In this document: piece after piece, positions 12,900 to 23,470 of the stretch
How the letters are laid out: each line of letters starts with the position of its first letter
Position numbering within the stretch: position 1 is the first letter of the stretch
Assembly (NCBI GenBank): GCA_963930775.1
Contig: OZ005698.1
Coordinates: 5,338,501-5,402,500, forward strand
From: Cliona cf. orientalis
Taxonomy: Eukaryota; Porifera; Demospongiae; Clionaida; Clionaidae
Length of the DNA stretch: 64,000 bases
Reading direction: 5' to 3'
The notes under the pieces: generated by a model
The model's input: only the letters and a program-made list of their open reading frames with translations
What the model was told of the DNA's origin: nothing
The model's database searches: none
Translations under genes and position numbers: made by a program

Positions 12900-13560
12900 C
12901 TCTCTTAGAGCTTTGAGAGAAAAGAAGATAAAGCGTATTCGTATTTCTTGGATTTTATGGACGAATGTGGCAGCTCAAGAAAAAATTAATGATTGATTTT
13001 TTCCCCTACACATATTAAATTTTATGGTATGATTATCTCAAGTAGACAAAATAGTGACCAAGACAACATGAAAGAGAATTCTGCTGAATTTGTAGCTTAT
13101 TCAATAATAAAATTAATGTTGAGTCCAGTCAAGGCGAAGATACTACAGTTCCACTTAAGGATATCCTCAGCTTTGCAACTCCACCTGGTGGCCTCAATCC
13201 CTCTCCATCTCTGCTATTTTATGATGGAGCTCTTCTATTAGCATCCACATGAAGTAATGAATTGATGATATTCATACTACAACTTCTGGACAGCCCTAAC
13301 TGAATGTTGATCAGTAACTAGATTCAGTATGCATTTATTATTGGTAGCTATTGGAGGCCTCGTCCCTTGTTTACGCTCTGGCCATATAGATTCAGTACTA
13401 TATCATCTCTGTCTGCTGTATCCTTTGGTTTGCTCATTGCAGTCACACGCATATATATTAAATGTGATAAAAAGCGGTTAAATAAGTTACTAAATCCATT
13501 AGTGATTGCAGATATGGCCAAATAACAAGCCAGCAGGGCGTCGGACTGATATTGAGAGGA
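12900..13560 (+). repeat. Long direct repeat, shared with 22515-23085
   Basis: The two regions share long near-identical runs, such as GCGTATTCGTATTTCTTGGA near the start and GGCCAAATAACAAGCCAGCA near the end. The copy at 22.5 kb lacks about 80 bp present here (around 13030-13110). In the 22.5-kb copy the start of the repeat is coding (ending in FLDFMDERGSSS); here that frame is broken. Confidence 0.85.
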
Positions 13561-13705
13561 TTGACATGAAGACAAAATATACAGGGGTTACATGGGGAGA
13601 TTACCACAATGGCATCCCTTGTAATGAAGCAATGGACAAAGTGAAAAGTTTGTTGAAGGATGTCATTGTGGTAGGGCATAACATCCGAACTGATAAAGAA
13701 ACGTA
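13506..13705 (+). pseudogene. Exonuclease fragment, motif II region
   Basis: The frame reads RIDMKTKYTGVTWGDYHNGI followed by LLKDVIVVGHNIRTDKE. It matches the central part of REXO4/ISG20-like exonucleases, up to the GHN-x-x-x-D motif II. It stops soon after, so no complete domain is present. Confidence 0.5.
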
Positions 13706-13849
13706 ATACCAACTACTCATTTCAGAAGTCATTGCATGCATAAAGCACAAGTGCAATGTGATGGCCATGCTGTTGCACTTGCAGATGGTAAGAATAATGT
13801 TATTTCAGAATATCTGTAGCACCACCTTTTTTTCCAAGCTACCACTCAT

Positions 13850-14683
13850 TGCAGGTACCTCCGTCCAACGTCCTCCCTCCACCCTCCAACCTGCCACTTC
13901 CTCCCTCCAATCCTCCTCCTTTCAATCTCCACCCTCCAACCTCCGCCTCCACAAGTACCTCCCCACATACACGACAATGACAGGTTATAGCTTTAGATGC
14001 GGAGTTTTTTTTGTTTATGACGGTAAAAAATACCTCGTGTAGGCTTTTTACCGTTAGTTACTCAAAAAGATGACAGATCGTGCAAAACTTTATTTAGGAA
14101 TGTAATTAAACCACGACGGACTGATAATGAGAGGATTAACATGAAGACAAAGTACACAGGGGTTACATGAGGAGATTACCACAATGGCATCCCTTGTGAT
14201 GAAGCAATGGACCAAGTAAAGAGGTTGTTGAAGGATACCATTGTGGTAGGGCATAACATCCGAAGTGATGAAAGAGCCTTGTCCTTCAATCTTAGCAATG
14301 TAGCCCACCGGGTCATCGACACAGCAACCAACACTGCACTAAATGATCTTGTTATTAAATAATATATTTGTGTGGTACCCATTAATATTGTCGTCATAAA
14401 TTTAATTTTTAAAAGTCAGCATCAGTGAAACGTAGCGTACATCACTGAGATTTTTTACTTGCTTTATAATGAGTGTGGATAGATATTGTAAAAAAATGTA
14501 GAATCAAAGTAGCCAGGTACACGTTTGACGACAAGAAAATGACTCTGAAGAGAATAGTAGCATCCTCTATCAAACCTTACTCAGGTGTAGGATATGTAGT
14601 TCGATACACCTGACATTGCACAGCGAGTCATGGTATATGGCAGTCATGCATTCAGAGGGAATACAGGTGATAGGTGTTACTAA
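13850..14683 (+). repeat. Long direct repeat, shared with 26245-27048
   Basis: Both copies start in a CCTCC-rich tract, then share GACAATGACAGGTTATAG, the exonuclease motif II segment and GTGATAGGTGT at the end. They differ by a small number of indels and substitutions. Confidence 0.85.
14100..14362 (+). pseudogene. Exonuclease fragment inside the 13850 repeat
   Basis: The sequence is homologous to 13550-13700. It encodes a motif II region (LLKDTIVVGHNIRSDE-like) followed by ALSFNLSNVAHRVIDTATN, which corresponds to motif III. An in-frame stop (TGA within GGGGTTACATGAGGAG) near 14168 breaks it. Confidence 0.45.
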
Positions 14684-15161
14684 CGTACTATGGAGTATAT
14701 CTATACATGTATGCAATGCACATGATAATCTGTCAAACAGTCACAGAACTCGACCATCAGCACTTGTGAATAATACTGAATAATACAGAGGCTCACAGCT
14801 CCCCTGATGCATAGCTCTACAAAAACATGTACAATATCAAAACTAAGGGTATTTGGGTAATCAACTGTCTGATTTTTGTTGTGTTGTATCAATCATTTAT
14901 TTTATGTTGCTCCTTGCTCTCCAGTCAACAGTGTGGTGGCAACCACCCACGTACACTCCATTGGTAATCTTCAATCATTTATGCCACTTATATATACCAA
15001 TTGCTATTTCGATCCCTTCTTTTCCTCTTCTACTTAAGATGCATAATCTGCTATGTTAGTGTTCACCAGTGACAACTAATTAGTAAGGTGAGTGTGAAGT
15101 GGGACAGACCAGGTAGTAGTATAGTGGAGTCGTCCATTACGTGATCTTATTTGTGATGTCC
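14684..15161. other. Intronic stretch, no gene seen
   Basis: Short ORFs only (14701-14892 minus, 14853-15059 plus), without recognisable motifs. Confidence 0.4.
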
Positions 15162-15213
15162 CAGGGTTTCATACAGGATTTTTTGTTAGGGGGGGGAACT
15201 ATATGTCGGTGCG

Positions 15214-15245
<32 letters not shown>

Positions 15246-15556
15246 AGGAATAAAGAATTGCATCTTAGGCACAGCTATTTTGATCAAAAATTAGTGCTGA
15301 TAGATTGTGATTGACAAATACATACCCACTAAGTAAGTGTGAAATTAGTACATATTATACATTAACTTTCCCAAATAGAGCACAGACTCGATATTAGACA
15401 TTTTCAAAGTCAAACCGACGAATCACTCATTTAAACCTTGGTATTTGTTTATTTAGTATTATATACTATACTAAAATTTCTCAATATTTTAGGGGGGGGA
15501 AACTGGTCACTAGGGGGGGGAAATCCCAGGGCACCCCCCCTCTAAATGAAACACTG
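15162..15556. mobile_element. Short non-autonomous element with 5-bp target duplication and a 32-bp poly-C run
   Basis: The ends CAGGGTTTCAT (left) and ATGAAACACTG (right) are inverted repeats with one mismatch. They are flanked by TGTCC at 15157-15161 and 15557-15561, a 5-bp target-site duplication. The body carries G8-type runs and an uninterrupted C32 at 15214-15245. A related element lies at 40059-40368. No coding capacity. Confidence 0.75.
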
Positions 15557-16059
15557 TGTCCCTGGCCAATCAGGAAGGGTGATAATTTCAAATTTGAGAA
15601 ACGGAGGAAGAGAGAGAGAGCCTCAGGATCGTATACAAACAAATCAAGACAACTTGTATATCACCACCAAATCCATTAATTGATTTTGGAATTGCATATG
15701 TTGACCAAAATAATGAAGTGCGCATCACATCTCCAATGTACCTTCAGTATGCACTCACATTCAATAATTTGATGATAGAAACAAGGCACGATTGGCAGAA
15801 ACTTGAAATATTAACAGTATTTAACCTCAAATTTCAAGTAAGATGTTGCTACCTTTCTGGGAAATGTATTCAACCTTTTACCATTATTATCTATACTCAT
15901 ACCAGCTACCATATCACCTACTCTCAGCCGTCCAACTTGCAGCAACAAGCAACTTTGTGCTGCGTTATATAGTACTATGGCAGCTGTGGGTACTATGGAA
16001 TCAGAAACTATAGACAAGTATACGAGAGATTAGCATCTGCTTGTAGACTTCGAAAATGG
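15557..16059. other. Intronic stretch, no gene seen
   Basis: Two short overlapping ORFs at 15718-16017 on opposite strands show no recognisable family. Confidence 0.4.
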
Positions 16060-17011
16060 TCAGCCCATGTATGTGTGCGTGGAAAGAGGCACCGTTGAAT
16101 TTAAACTCTATCCAGGTAATACCAGTACTGGCTGTAGGCACATTCGCAACTTCTCTTTTGAGGGTGGCAATATGACATGCCCTGAGTCGGCTCCTGTGCT
16201 AGTAGCACTACAAACACTTGCACCGTCACCCGAATAATTGTGAGTTTGTCCATGCAGCATTTTTACATCATTTTTGCATAACCAGTTTTTGAGGAAATTC
16301 CCCATGTATGTGTGCATGGAAAGAGGCACCGTTGAATTTAAACTTCATCCAGCCAATACCAGTACTGGCTGTAGGTATGTTCACCACTTCTCTTTTGAGG
16401 GTGGCAACATGACATGCCCTGAGTCGGCTCCTGTGCTAGTAGCACTACAAACACTTGCACCGTCACCCGAATAATTGTGAGTTTGTCCATGCAGCATTTT
16501 TACATCATTTTTGCATAACCAGTTTTTGAGGAAATTCCCCATGTATGTGTGCATGGAAAGAGGCACCGTTGAATTTAAACTTCATCCAGTCAATACCAGT
16601 ACTGGCTGTAGGCATGTTCACAACTTCTCTTTTGAGGGTGGCAACATGACATGCCCTGAGTCGGCTCCTGTGCTAGTAGCACTACAAACACTTGCACCGT
16701 CACCCGAATAATTGTGAGTTTGTCCATGCAGCATTTTTACATCATTTTGCATAACCAGTTTTTGAGGAAATTCCCCATGTATGTGTGCGTGGAAAGAGGC
16801 ACCGTTGAATTTAAACTTCATCCAGCCAATACCAGTACTGGCTGTAGGTATGTTCACCACTTCTCTTTTGAGGGTGGCAACATGACATGCCCTGAGTCGG
16901 CTCCTGTGCTAGTCGCACTACAAACACTTGCACCGTCACCCGAATCATCGTGAGTTCGTCCATGCAGCATTTTTTACGAAATTTTTGCATAACCAGTTTT
17001 TGAGGAAATTC
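16060..17011 (+). repeat. 237-bp tandem array, four copies, each with a conserved small reading frame
   Basis: Equivalent ATG codons lie at 16067, 16304, 16541 and 16777, giving periods of 237, 237 and 236 bp. Each unit encodes about 55-65 residues with an ERGTVEFKLHPANTSTGCR-like start and FSFEGGNMTCPESAPVL, and closes with a stop just after APSPE. Two cysteines are kept in all copies. A single relative lies at 11095. No domain is recognised. The high identity between units points to recent duplication, which alone would keep the frame open. Confidence 0.9.
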
Positions 17012-17112
17012 CGTGTGATCAAGTCCATAGTGTGCCACTAAAACTTTTGATCAATTCTCCATAGTTGCACTTTTCAGATGTTTCTCCAGATCCACTTCTT
17101 ACTAAGATTTAC

Positions 17113-17186
17113 CAAATTAAATTAAATTAAATTAAATAATAATAATAATTAAATTAAATTAAATTAAATTAAATTAAATTAAATTT
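17113..17186. repeat. AAATT pentanucleotide microsatellite
   Basis: Repeated AAATT units with an interruption of AAT triplets lie immediately left of the transposon end at 17187. Confidence 0.9.
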
Positions 17187-17208
17187 GTGAACGCATGAAG
17201 TAGAAATC
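17187..17208 (+). repeat. Left terminal inverted repeat
   Basis: 22 bp, exact reverse complement of 20261-20282. Confidence 0.9.
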
Positions 17209-17534
17209 AGAAATTCGGTACAGGACTACATTTTGAGATATGGCCACTTAAAGTTTGACACTACTAAATTCTGGTGTTAAATAGTAATGCTTTCAGTACA
17301 ATGTTTGCTATTGTACACTAACACTATACTATGATGTAATGAAATAATTACTAATTAATTAACCGATTACATCATGCTACGGAGGCTTTAAATAGAATGC
17401 GTTCTGTGCGAGTTCGTGCAGGCTCAGTTCAAGTTTGTGCGTGTTCTGGCAAGTTTGTGCGTGTGCTTGGCAAGTTTGTGCGTGTGCTTAGCAAGTTTGT
17501 GCAAGTTTAGTCCACCGTGTTTGGCAAGCGTATA

Positions 17535-18469
17535 ATGGCCTCCAGGAAAGAGAAGCAGCGGCAGAATTATCTTGATGGAGTGGCCAGAAGACCACACTCG
17601 CACTCCAAAACTTTGAGAAGATCATTAGAAGGAGCAGCTGCTGCTTCTTCTGCCTCAACTTCCAGCATCTGTCCACAGTGCTATCCAGTCTTGGCCCGCT
17701 ACATTAGCGTGTTCAAATCAATGCAGCATTCAGGAACCGAGCTCAAGAAGAGAAAAAGATCCAACCCTTACCCGAAGAAACAGGATACCGAGTTTCAACA
17801 CACCATCGAGATATCACCAAGCAAAATGAGTGGCTTAGGTCGAATGTTTTTGATTCTCTAGGTAACCACACACACACACACACACACACCACAATCTCTC
17901 TCACACACACACACTCACACAAACTCACTCTCTCTCTCTCACACACACACACACACAGGCAACTACCTATATTGCTCCAATTGCATCAAGGCTGCCTTCG
18001 GTATCTCAAACGACAGATTAGCTCGTCAAAGGAGCATCAAGCGTAAGCAGGCTCAGACTCCAATTTCTACTCATACTAAACTGGAGGTTGAGGAAGGTCG
18101 CCTAGGAGACTATGTCATCATGCCTGCAGATATTGAAACGTCGTTCAAAATTTGGTGGAGAGGGCTTGATCCGTCAACGGTGGTGGATGTGAGGTATCCC
18201 CATGAACGACACGGAAATGCAGGGAGAACTTCCAACTCAGCCAAGACAAGCGTCCAGCAAGATTTCTTGGAATTTGTTGATCTGAACAGCCAGCCAAACG
18301 GCCGGTCAGCTGACTCGACAGGTCCAACTCGCTACTTCCTGCCGAAGTTTACCACCATTCAGACACCAAAGCCCAATGTATGTCACTACGAAGAACGTGT
18401 TCAAAGATCTGTAGTGGGAGAATTCAATAGGGCACAACGGGAAAGAGGTGGGCAACAACACACCATACG

Positions 18470-18556
<87 letters not shown>

Positions 18557-19814
18557 CCACACAAGCTCACTCAGTCACTCACTCTCACACACACACACAG
18601 GTAGGGGGGAGTGCTCGAACAGTTCGTCTCACAACTGGTTGAAGCTGCGTCCCAAGTTAGCGATCTGTCCTCACCAGATGGACTATTGCGACACGTGCAA
18701 GAAACGAAACGTGGAGATCCATGGAAAACAAACCACGGTCAATCGTCTACTCCAGTCTTGTACGGCTGATTCTGAGGAGGTGAAGAAGATAGACGAAGAG
18801 ATTACTTCCCTCAAGCGTGATCTAGAGAATCATCGACAACAGGCTGAGAAAGCTCACACGTACCACGTAGATGTAACAAAGCGTTGCAAGGCAGAGTGGG
18901 AGGAAATGGAGAAGCTAGAAGCTAAGTCAATACTGAGCGATAGCGAGAAGCAAAGATTTGCAGTTCTTCGCAATGGCTTTAATCTTGTTATTTCAGCCGA
19001 CTACCAGATGGCAAAGATAGTCCCTTATTGGGGTCTGACAGCTCAGCCCGGCTGTACCTACTATCTACAGAAATTAAGTCACGATGTGTTCGGTATTGTA
19101 GATCACTCTACTGGGAAATCTACAGTTTACCTATTGGATGAACGCCTAGGGCCGAAAAACACAGACCACACTGTGTCATACATCACTGACTTCATCAACA
19201 AATGTGCACCATGGATCAAGCGTGTCCACTTGTTCCTGGATAATGCTTCGAGCACCAATAAAAATTTTCACACGATGGCTTGGGCTCATGAAATGGTACA
19301 ACAGAGCAACCTTTCTTTCCTTCGAATATCGTTTCTTGTGGCAGGGCACACAAAGTTTGCCCCTGATCTTCTCTTTTCGAGTATCTCCCAATCCTACAAC
19401 AGAAGTGAAGTGTTTACTACACAGGAATTGAGTGAAATTGTCTCTGCACATGCAACAGCTGTTGTAGACGATGGACAGATTGTGTGCAATTGGAGAGATA
19501 AACTTACAAAGTATAGTAAACTACCAGGCATTCGCTCTCTTCACGATTTTCTCTTCTTGAAAAATAGCGCTAGTAACACTGTAGTAGCCAAAGTAAGAAA
19601 GACGTGCTTCTCCGGCCCCTATGAGAACACTACAATGCACATTGCTAGTGGTCGTGACATAAGTGAAGATGTCATCCCTGACCCTGATCGAGAAAATTAT
19701 CTTGCCCTACACAAGATCAAAAGTCTGAGTGACTCAAAGATGAAGCATCTTCAGCAGATGTACAAAGACTTTGTGCCCAGGGACCGTTGTTTGCCCTTTA
19801 TTACACTGCCATGA
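17535..19814 (+). CDS. DUF7869-like (DDE-type) transposase, three exons
   Basis: Exons are 17535-17861, 17959-18447 and 18601-19814 (stop TGA). The start MASRKEKQRQ at 17535 is preferred; an ATG also lies at 17517. In exon 1 the frame that runs into exon 2 (THHRDITKQNEWLRSNVF) differs from the starting frame, so a one-base change near 17700 or an unseen splice must be assumed. Exon 2 reads NYLYCSNCIKAAF and later HERHGNAG. Exon 3 has a Cys/His site (CPHQMDYCDTC), a coiled coil rich in Glu and Lys, then ISADYQMAK, HLFLDNASSTNKNF and VAGHTKFAPDLLF. The acidic residues near 18999 and 19239 are candidates for the catalytic DDE core. Length (about 670 residues) is normal for this abundant invertebrate family. 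A polyadenylation signal AATAAA is at 20153. The DDE role is inference. Confidence 0.75.
17862..17958 (+). other. Transposase intron 1, mostly CA/CT microsatellite
   Basis: 97 nt from GTAACC to ACACAG. Almost the whole intron is CA and CT repeat, which supplies the pyrimidine tract and the AG. Confidence 0.75.
18448..18600 (+). other. Transposase intron 2, mostly CA/CT microsatellite, in frame and stop-free
   Basis: 153 nt (51 codons) from GTGGGC to CACACAG. It has no in-frame stop, so unspliced RNA would encode a His-Thr and Leu-Ser run inside an otherwise full protein. Splicing joins ERG to RGECSN without a frame change. Confidence 0.75.
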
Positions 19815-19974
19815 AGGATCATTGTGTCGATTAATTTTTATGAGTGTTGTGCCATGCATTAATGTTGTCTAAAATTGTTAATATTGTGTGTATTGTGGTG
19901 CTGTTGTATGGTGAAAGTTAAAGATTTTTTGACCCATTAAATTTCTAACAGTAACTGTTGAAATCACCCGCGCA

Positions 19975-20057
19975 CACAATCTCTCTCTCACACACACACA
20001 CCACACAATCTCTCACACACACACACAAGCTCTCGCTCTCACACACACACACACACC
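19975..20057. repeat. CA/CT microsatellite in the transposon 3' region
   Basis: A third CA/CT block, after the stop codon and before the right terminal inverted repeat. Confidence 0.9.
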
Positions 20058-20152
20058 CAGCTTTCTCTCAAGGTGAAAGTTCAAATTTGACTTATTCCTA
20101 TAGTGCAATAACAATGGTACAGTATGAATGCGGTTTATATTCTACTTAATGC

Positions 20153-20158
20153 AATAAA
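20153..20158 (+). terminator. Polyadenylation signal of the transposase gene
   Basis: AATAAA, about 340 nt after the stop codon and about 100 nt before the right end of the element. Confidence 0.5.
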
Positions 20159-20260
20159 AACTACAAGTCAAAATGCATCAAAATTTTGATACAAGGTAAC
20201 TAAGGTACCAGACTACCTATCTACAGAAAAAAAAATTTTCGCGCATCGCACGCAAATTCC

Positions 20261-20282
20261 GATTTCTACTTCATGCGTTCAC
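20261..20282 (-). repeat. Right terminal inverted repeat
   Basis: 22 bp, exact reverse complement of 17187-17208. Confidence 0.9.
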
Positions 20283-21029
20283 CAATTCATATGCCATATT
20301 ATATGGGACGTTTAAAAGGCACAAAAGCAAAGATTAGAAAGAATCGTAATAGTAAACATTATGCGCCCGCATAGTTTACTGTGCGCATGCGTATGCAGGC
20401 ATAAAACCAATTTTGTGCGGTTGAATTCATAATTTGAAAGTCATCATGTCTGCGTCCTCCATGAAGCATTTCATAGCGCAACAAAGCAATCGTCCAATCA
20501 GATCACAGTATCGATGTCACATGACACCTACCTTCACCTGAGGGTCAGCTGTTATATGCAGTGGGTTACGAATCAGCAGTTCTTCTTGCCCGAAGCGAAG
20601 GAAAGGTGCTGCCTATCGATCTCCGAGTATTTATGAAGGAGCAGTTAGTTTATTGGCTGTAGTCTATTTAAATTAACTCCTAGTCAAGTACTCAGTTTTT
20701 CTCCAAACTACATGGTGATATTAGACATGCTCGACCCTAAGAGTCTGATGAATGAGCTACATGATGTGAAGATGGTGACCAACGTTGACAAGAAGGAAGT
20801 TGAGGTGGTACCCTATATTTTGCCTTCAGCGTCAGTTTAGTTTGAGAGTAAATCAAATAGCAAGGCACAGTGAATACGTCTACATCTGGAACTACAGCCT
20901 TCATTATTATGCATGCTAGCTGGTTTTCATTATGTAATTGGGGACTCACTTAGTCTTGTCTCTAAATCCCTGAGCGGGAATTTGGGGCTGGATATGAGAC
21001 TACTGCTAACTTGGCTTGACCCCTATTCA

Positions 21030-21440
21030 ATTATTATATATATATACAACGAAAAATATTTTTCAGACGATCATTTTTCTTATATAGTCCATGTCATTAC
21101 ATGAGGGCATGGATACGCGTCTTGAATGCGCCCGGTTGCTATGAACGCGCGGTGCGGGCGGAGAGAAGTCCGCACTACAAGGCTCAGGATTGCTGTAGGG
21201 CCGTGTGCACAAAGAAGAGAGGCATCAATGCCTCGGGCCATAGAGACGCGTTGTCGAACGATCGATCGGAGTGAAAGCACTGCGCGTTTTGAGAGGCCTG
21301 CTAAGCAGGCGCTGGCGGTAGTCACCGAGCCTCGAGCGAAGCGAGAGGCGAGGTCTATTCTTTGTCATACCTGTCAGTAGTCCGGTAGCAACGTTCGAGC
21401 AGAGCGAGAACGTCGCTACTGCAGGAGGCTGCCAGAGCAG
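21030..21440 (+). repeat. Dispersed repeat, inverted relative to the copy at 42835-43180
   Basis: It begins TACAACGAAAAATATTTTTC and includes a GC-rich middle and a GAGCGAAGCGAGAGGCGAGG-like stretch. The copy in the PX-SH3 gene intron is on the opposite strand. A shorter match to the first part is near 8302-8340. The 84-codon GC-rich ORF here is not conserved and is not a gene. Confidence 0.75.
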
Positions 21441-22150
21441 TTGCTTGCTATGAGGGGTGTGGCCTCTGCAACCGCTTCAATCTGCGCATGCGCACGGTAC
21501 TATCTTGCCCAGGCAGGATATACCAGGTATACTGTTTGTGCATGAACTACGTCTCTCTGTTTTGTGAGCATGTACTTTTAATAGATGATTATGCATGCTA
21601 GCCACATTATCCCATGATTAGGACATTAAACATACTTGTTATTATAGGTAAATAATTCAGGCAAAGATTGTAGGATAATAGGGAATATCAATCTCTTTGT
21701 AGGAGTAGAGCTACAGGAAGATCTCATGAGAAGAGGTGCAAAACCTAGATATAGAGGCTCTATATTGGGACTTGTTGCTCAAAGATAAGAGAGGTTCAGA
21801 GTAACCAGCGATGACTTGTCCACATCGTTTAAACAAGACTGGTGCAGGGTGGTGGTAGAGCCCTAACTATCTGTTACAGGATCAACATGAACGAGCAATA
21901 AAGAGAGCAAAATCGTAAGACAACTTAAGGAATGTGCCAGAGACATCCAGGGGATTTCCCCCTCCCCCTTGCAGCTCAAGGGGCTCCTGGTCACTGGAGT
22001 GTGGCCAGCGTTCTGGCATGATCGTGACAGTCACCAAGCTGCTTTCGCCAAAAGGATATCCTATAGAAAAATACATAGTGAATCAGCCAAGTACCCACAG
22101 GTGAGAGTAGAGTAATTTTTGTGAGTCTTATTTGGAGTGAAATTACACAC
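21441..22150. other. Stretch inside composite element copy 2, no gene recognised
   Basis: No supportable ORF over 65 codons. Low-similarity sequence with no repeats found. Confidence 0.4.
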
Positions 22151-22179
22151 AGCAGCTTTTTGGTTTACTGTTGAGCATG

Positions 22180-22603
22180 ATGGCAGCTGATGTGTCTGAA
22201 TTTAGGTTGGACACTCTAAGTACTCATCGTCTGCACAAGACTCCCGTAGTCAAGGGGAACGAGATTGTTACTACATACACAGATTATGTAAATAAGTACT
22301 CTGCTGTCTTGCAGACAACATCTTACAGCAACCAAAACAACTCCTGAGCTTACTGCAGGAGTTGTCAAAGCCAGTGCAGTCTACCTTAAGAATCCGTCAC
22401 AGCATGCAGCCGACATTGAAATGTTAGAAACTACTGCAGAGCTAGGCAGTTCCTTCTTACATCCCGACTCTGGAGACAGGAAGATGATTGAGTGCATTCG
22501 AGTAGATGGGGCATCTCTCAGAGCCTTGAGAGAGAAAGAAGATGAAGCGTATTCGTATTTCTTGGATTTTATGGACGAACGTGGCAGCTCAAGTAAAAAT
22601 TAA
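22180..22603 (+). pseudogene. Unrecognised element protein, broken
   Basis: Pieces in changing frames read FRLDTLSTHRLHKTPVVKGN, then ELTAGVVKASAVYLKNPSQH, and IECIRVDGAS followed by EAYSYFLDFMDERGSSS with a stop at 22601. The IECIRVDGAS part resembles a repeated protein found in sponge genomes, whose function I do not know. At least one frame change is needed near 22300. Confidence 0.4.
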
Positions 22604-23085
22604 TGATTGATTTTTTTTCTACACATACTAAATTTTATGGTCTGATTATCTAAAATTAATGTTGAGTCCAGTCAAGGTGAAGATACTACAGTTCCACTTA
22701 AGGATATCCTCAGCTTTGCAACTCCACCCGGTGGCCTCAATCCCTCTCCATCCCTGCTATTTTACGATGGAGCTCTTCTATTAGCATCCACATGAAGTAA
22801 CGAATTGACGATATTCATACTACAACTTCTGGACAGCCCTAACTGAATGTTGATCAGTAACTAGATTCAGTATGCATTTATTGTTGGTAGATGTTGGAAG
22901 CCTCCTCCCTTGTTTACGCTCTGGCCATATAGATTCAGTACTATATCATCATTTCTGCCCGCTCATTGCAGTCACATGCATATATATCAAATGTGATAAA
23001 AAGCAGTTAAATAAGTTACTAAATCCATTAGTGATTGAAAGTATGGCCAAATAACAAGCCAGCAGGGTGTCGGACTGATATCAAG
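22515..23085 (+). repeat. Long direct repeat, copy of 12900-13560
   Basis: See 12900-13560. After the shared GTCGGACTGATAT the two loci diverge completely, which places one edge of the extra 3.1 kb of copy 2. Confidence 0.85.
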
Positions 23086-23470
23086 GTGCGGCTTCTGTTC
23101 GAATAAATGTTATAAAAATAAGTGTGCCACTGTAGTTTGAGTTTAATCTACTGGCAAAAAAGTCGTACTTTCAGGAGGATATGGTGCTACTAAGAGGAGA
23201 GATCTGCATGAAGTATTCTACATAATTATTGTATACTTCTTCAGGCTCTAAACCGCTGTGGTACTAGCCAATGGTCTTCCTCCTTCTCTTTCAGAACAGA
23301 AATTGTAATACTAAATCTGTTTATTTCTTTTTGTGTGTAGTTTAATGCCATTTGGAATGACCCTGATAAGTCTTCAAGGTTGGTGATCTGTCACACACGG
23401 TACATGAAGTGAGAAGGTTTTGCGATACTGTGTCACACGTGTGACAAAAATGTGAAACAGTACCAAGGGG
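23086..23470. other. Stretch upstream of the 23.47-kb gene
   Basis: No supportable gene. The last 120 bp contain a perfect TCACACGTGTGA palindrome near 23441. Confidence 0.4.

Larger units (their letters stand above)
12196..14683 (+). mobile_element. Composite element, short copy 1
   Basis: Start (CCCGCATAGTTTAC... at 12196) and end (...GGGAATACAGGTGATAGGTGT near 14683) both match a second, longer copy at 20354-27048. Copy 1 contains exonuclease fragments and two long stretches shared with copy 2, but lacks the ORFs at 22.4 and 23.5-25.6 kb. It looks like an internal-deletion derivative with some local duplication. No terminal inverted repeat was found. Confidence 0.55.
17187..20282 (+). mobile_element. 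Complete DNA transposon with DUF7869-like transposase and 22-bp terminal inverted repeats
   Basis: The left end 17187-17208 (GTGAACGCATGAAGTAGAAA then TC) is the exact reverse complement of 20261-20282, and similarity continues imperfectly inward. The 3.1-kb interior holds one spliced gene on the plus strand. Both ends abut AATT just outside one further base; this could be a 4-bp target duplication or simply an extension of the inverted repeat, because AATT is palindromic. Three 21-bp direct repeats (GGCAAGTTTGTGCGTGTGCT) precede the gene at about 17440-17510. The left end sits in an AAATT microsatellite. Confidence 0.8.

Noticed and set aside
16108-17038. Minus-strand ORFs in the 237-bp array
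   Set aside because: They are copies of one another and are opposite the better plus-strand frame; the repeat itself explains their recurrence.
18470-18600. His-Thr and Leu-Ser repeat peptide in the long ORF at 18120-19814
   Set aside because: It is the translation of a microsatellite intron with a clean donor and acceptor; splicing gives the conserved protein without it.
21126-21380. 84-codon Arg-rich ORF
   Set aside because: It lies within the dispersed repeat; the second copy at 42.8 kb does not keep the frame.
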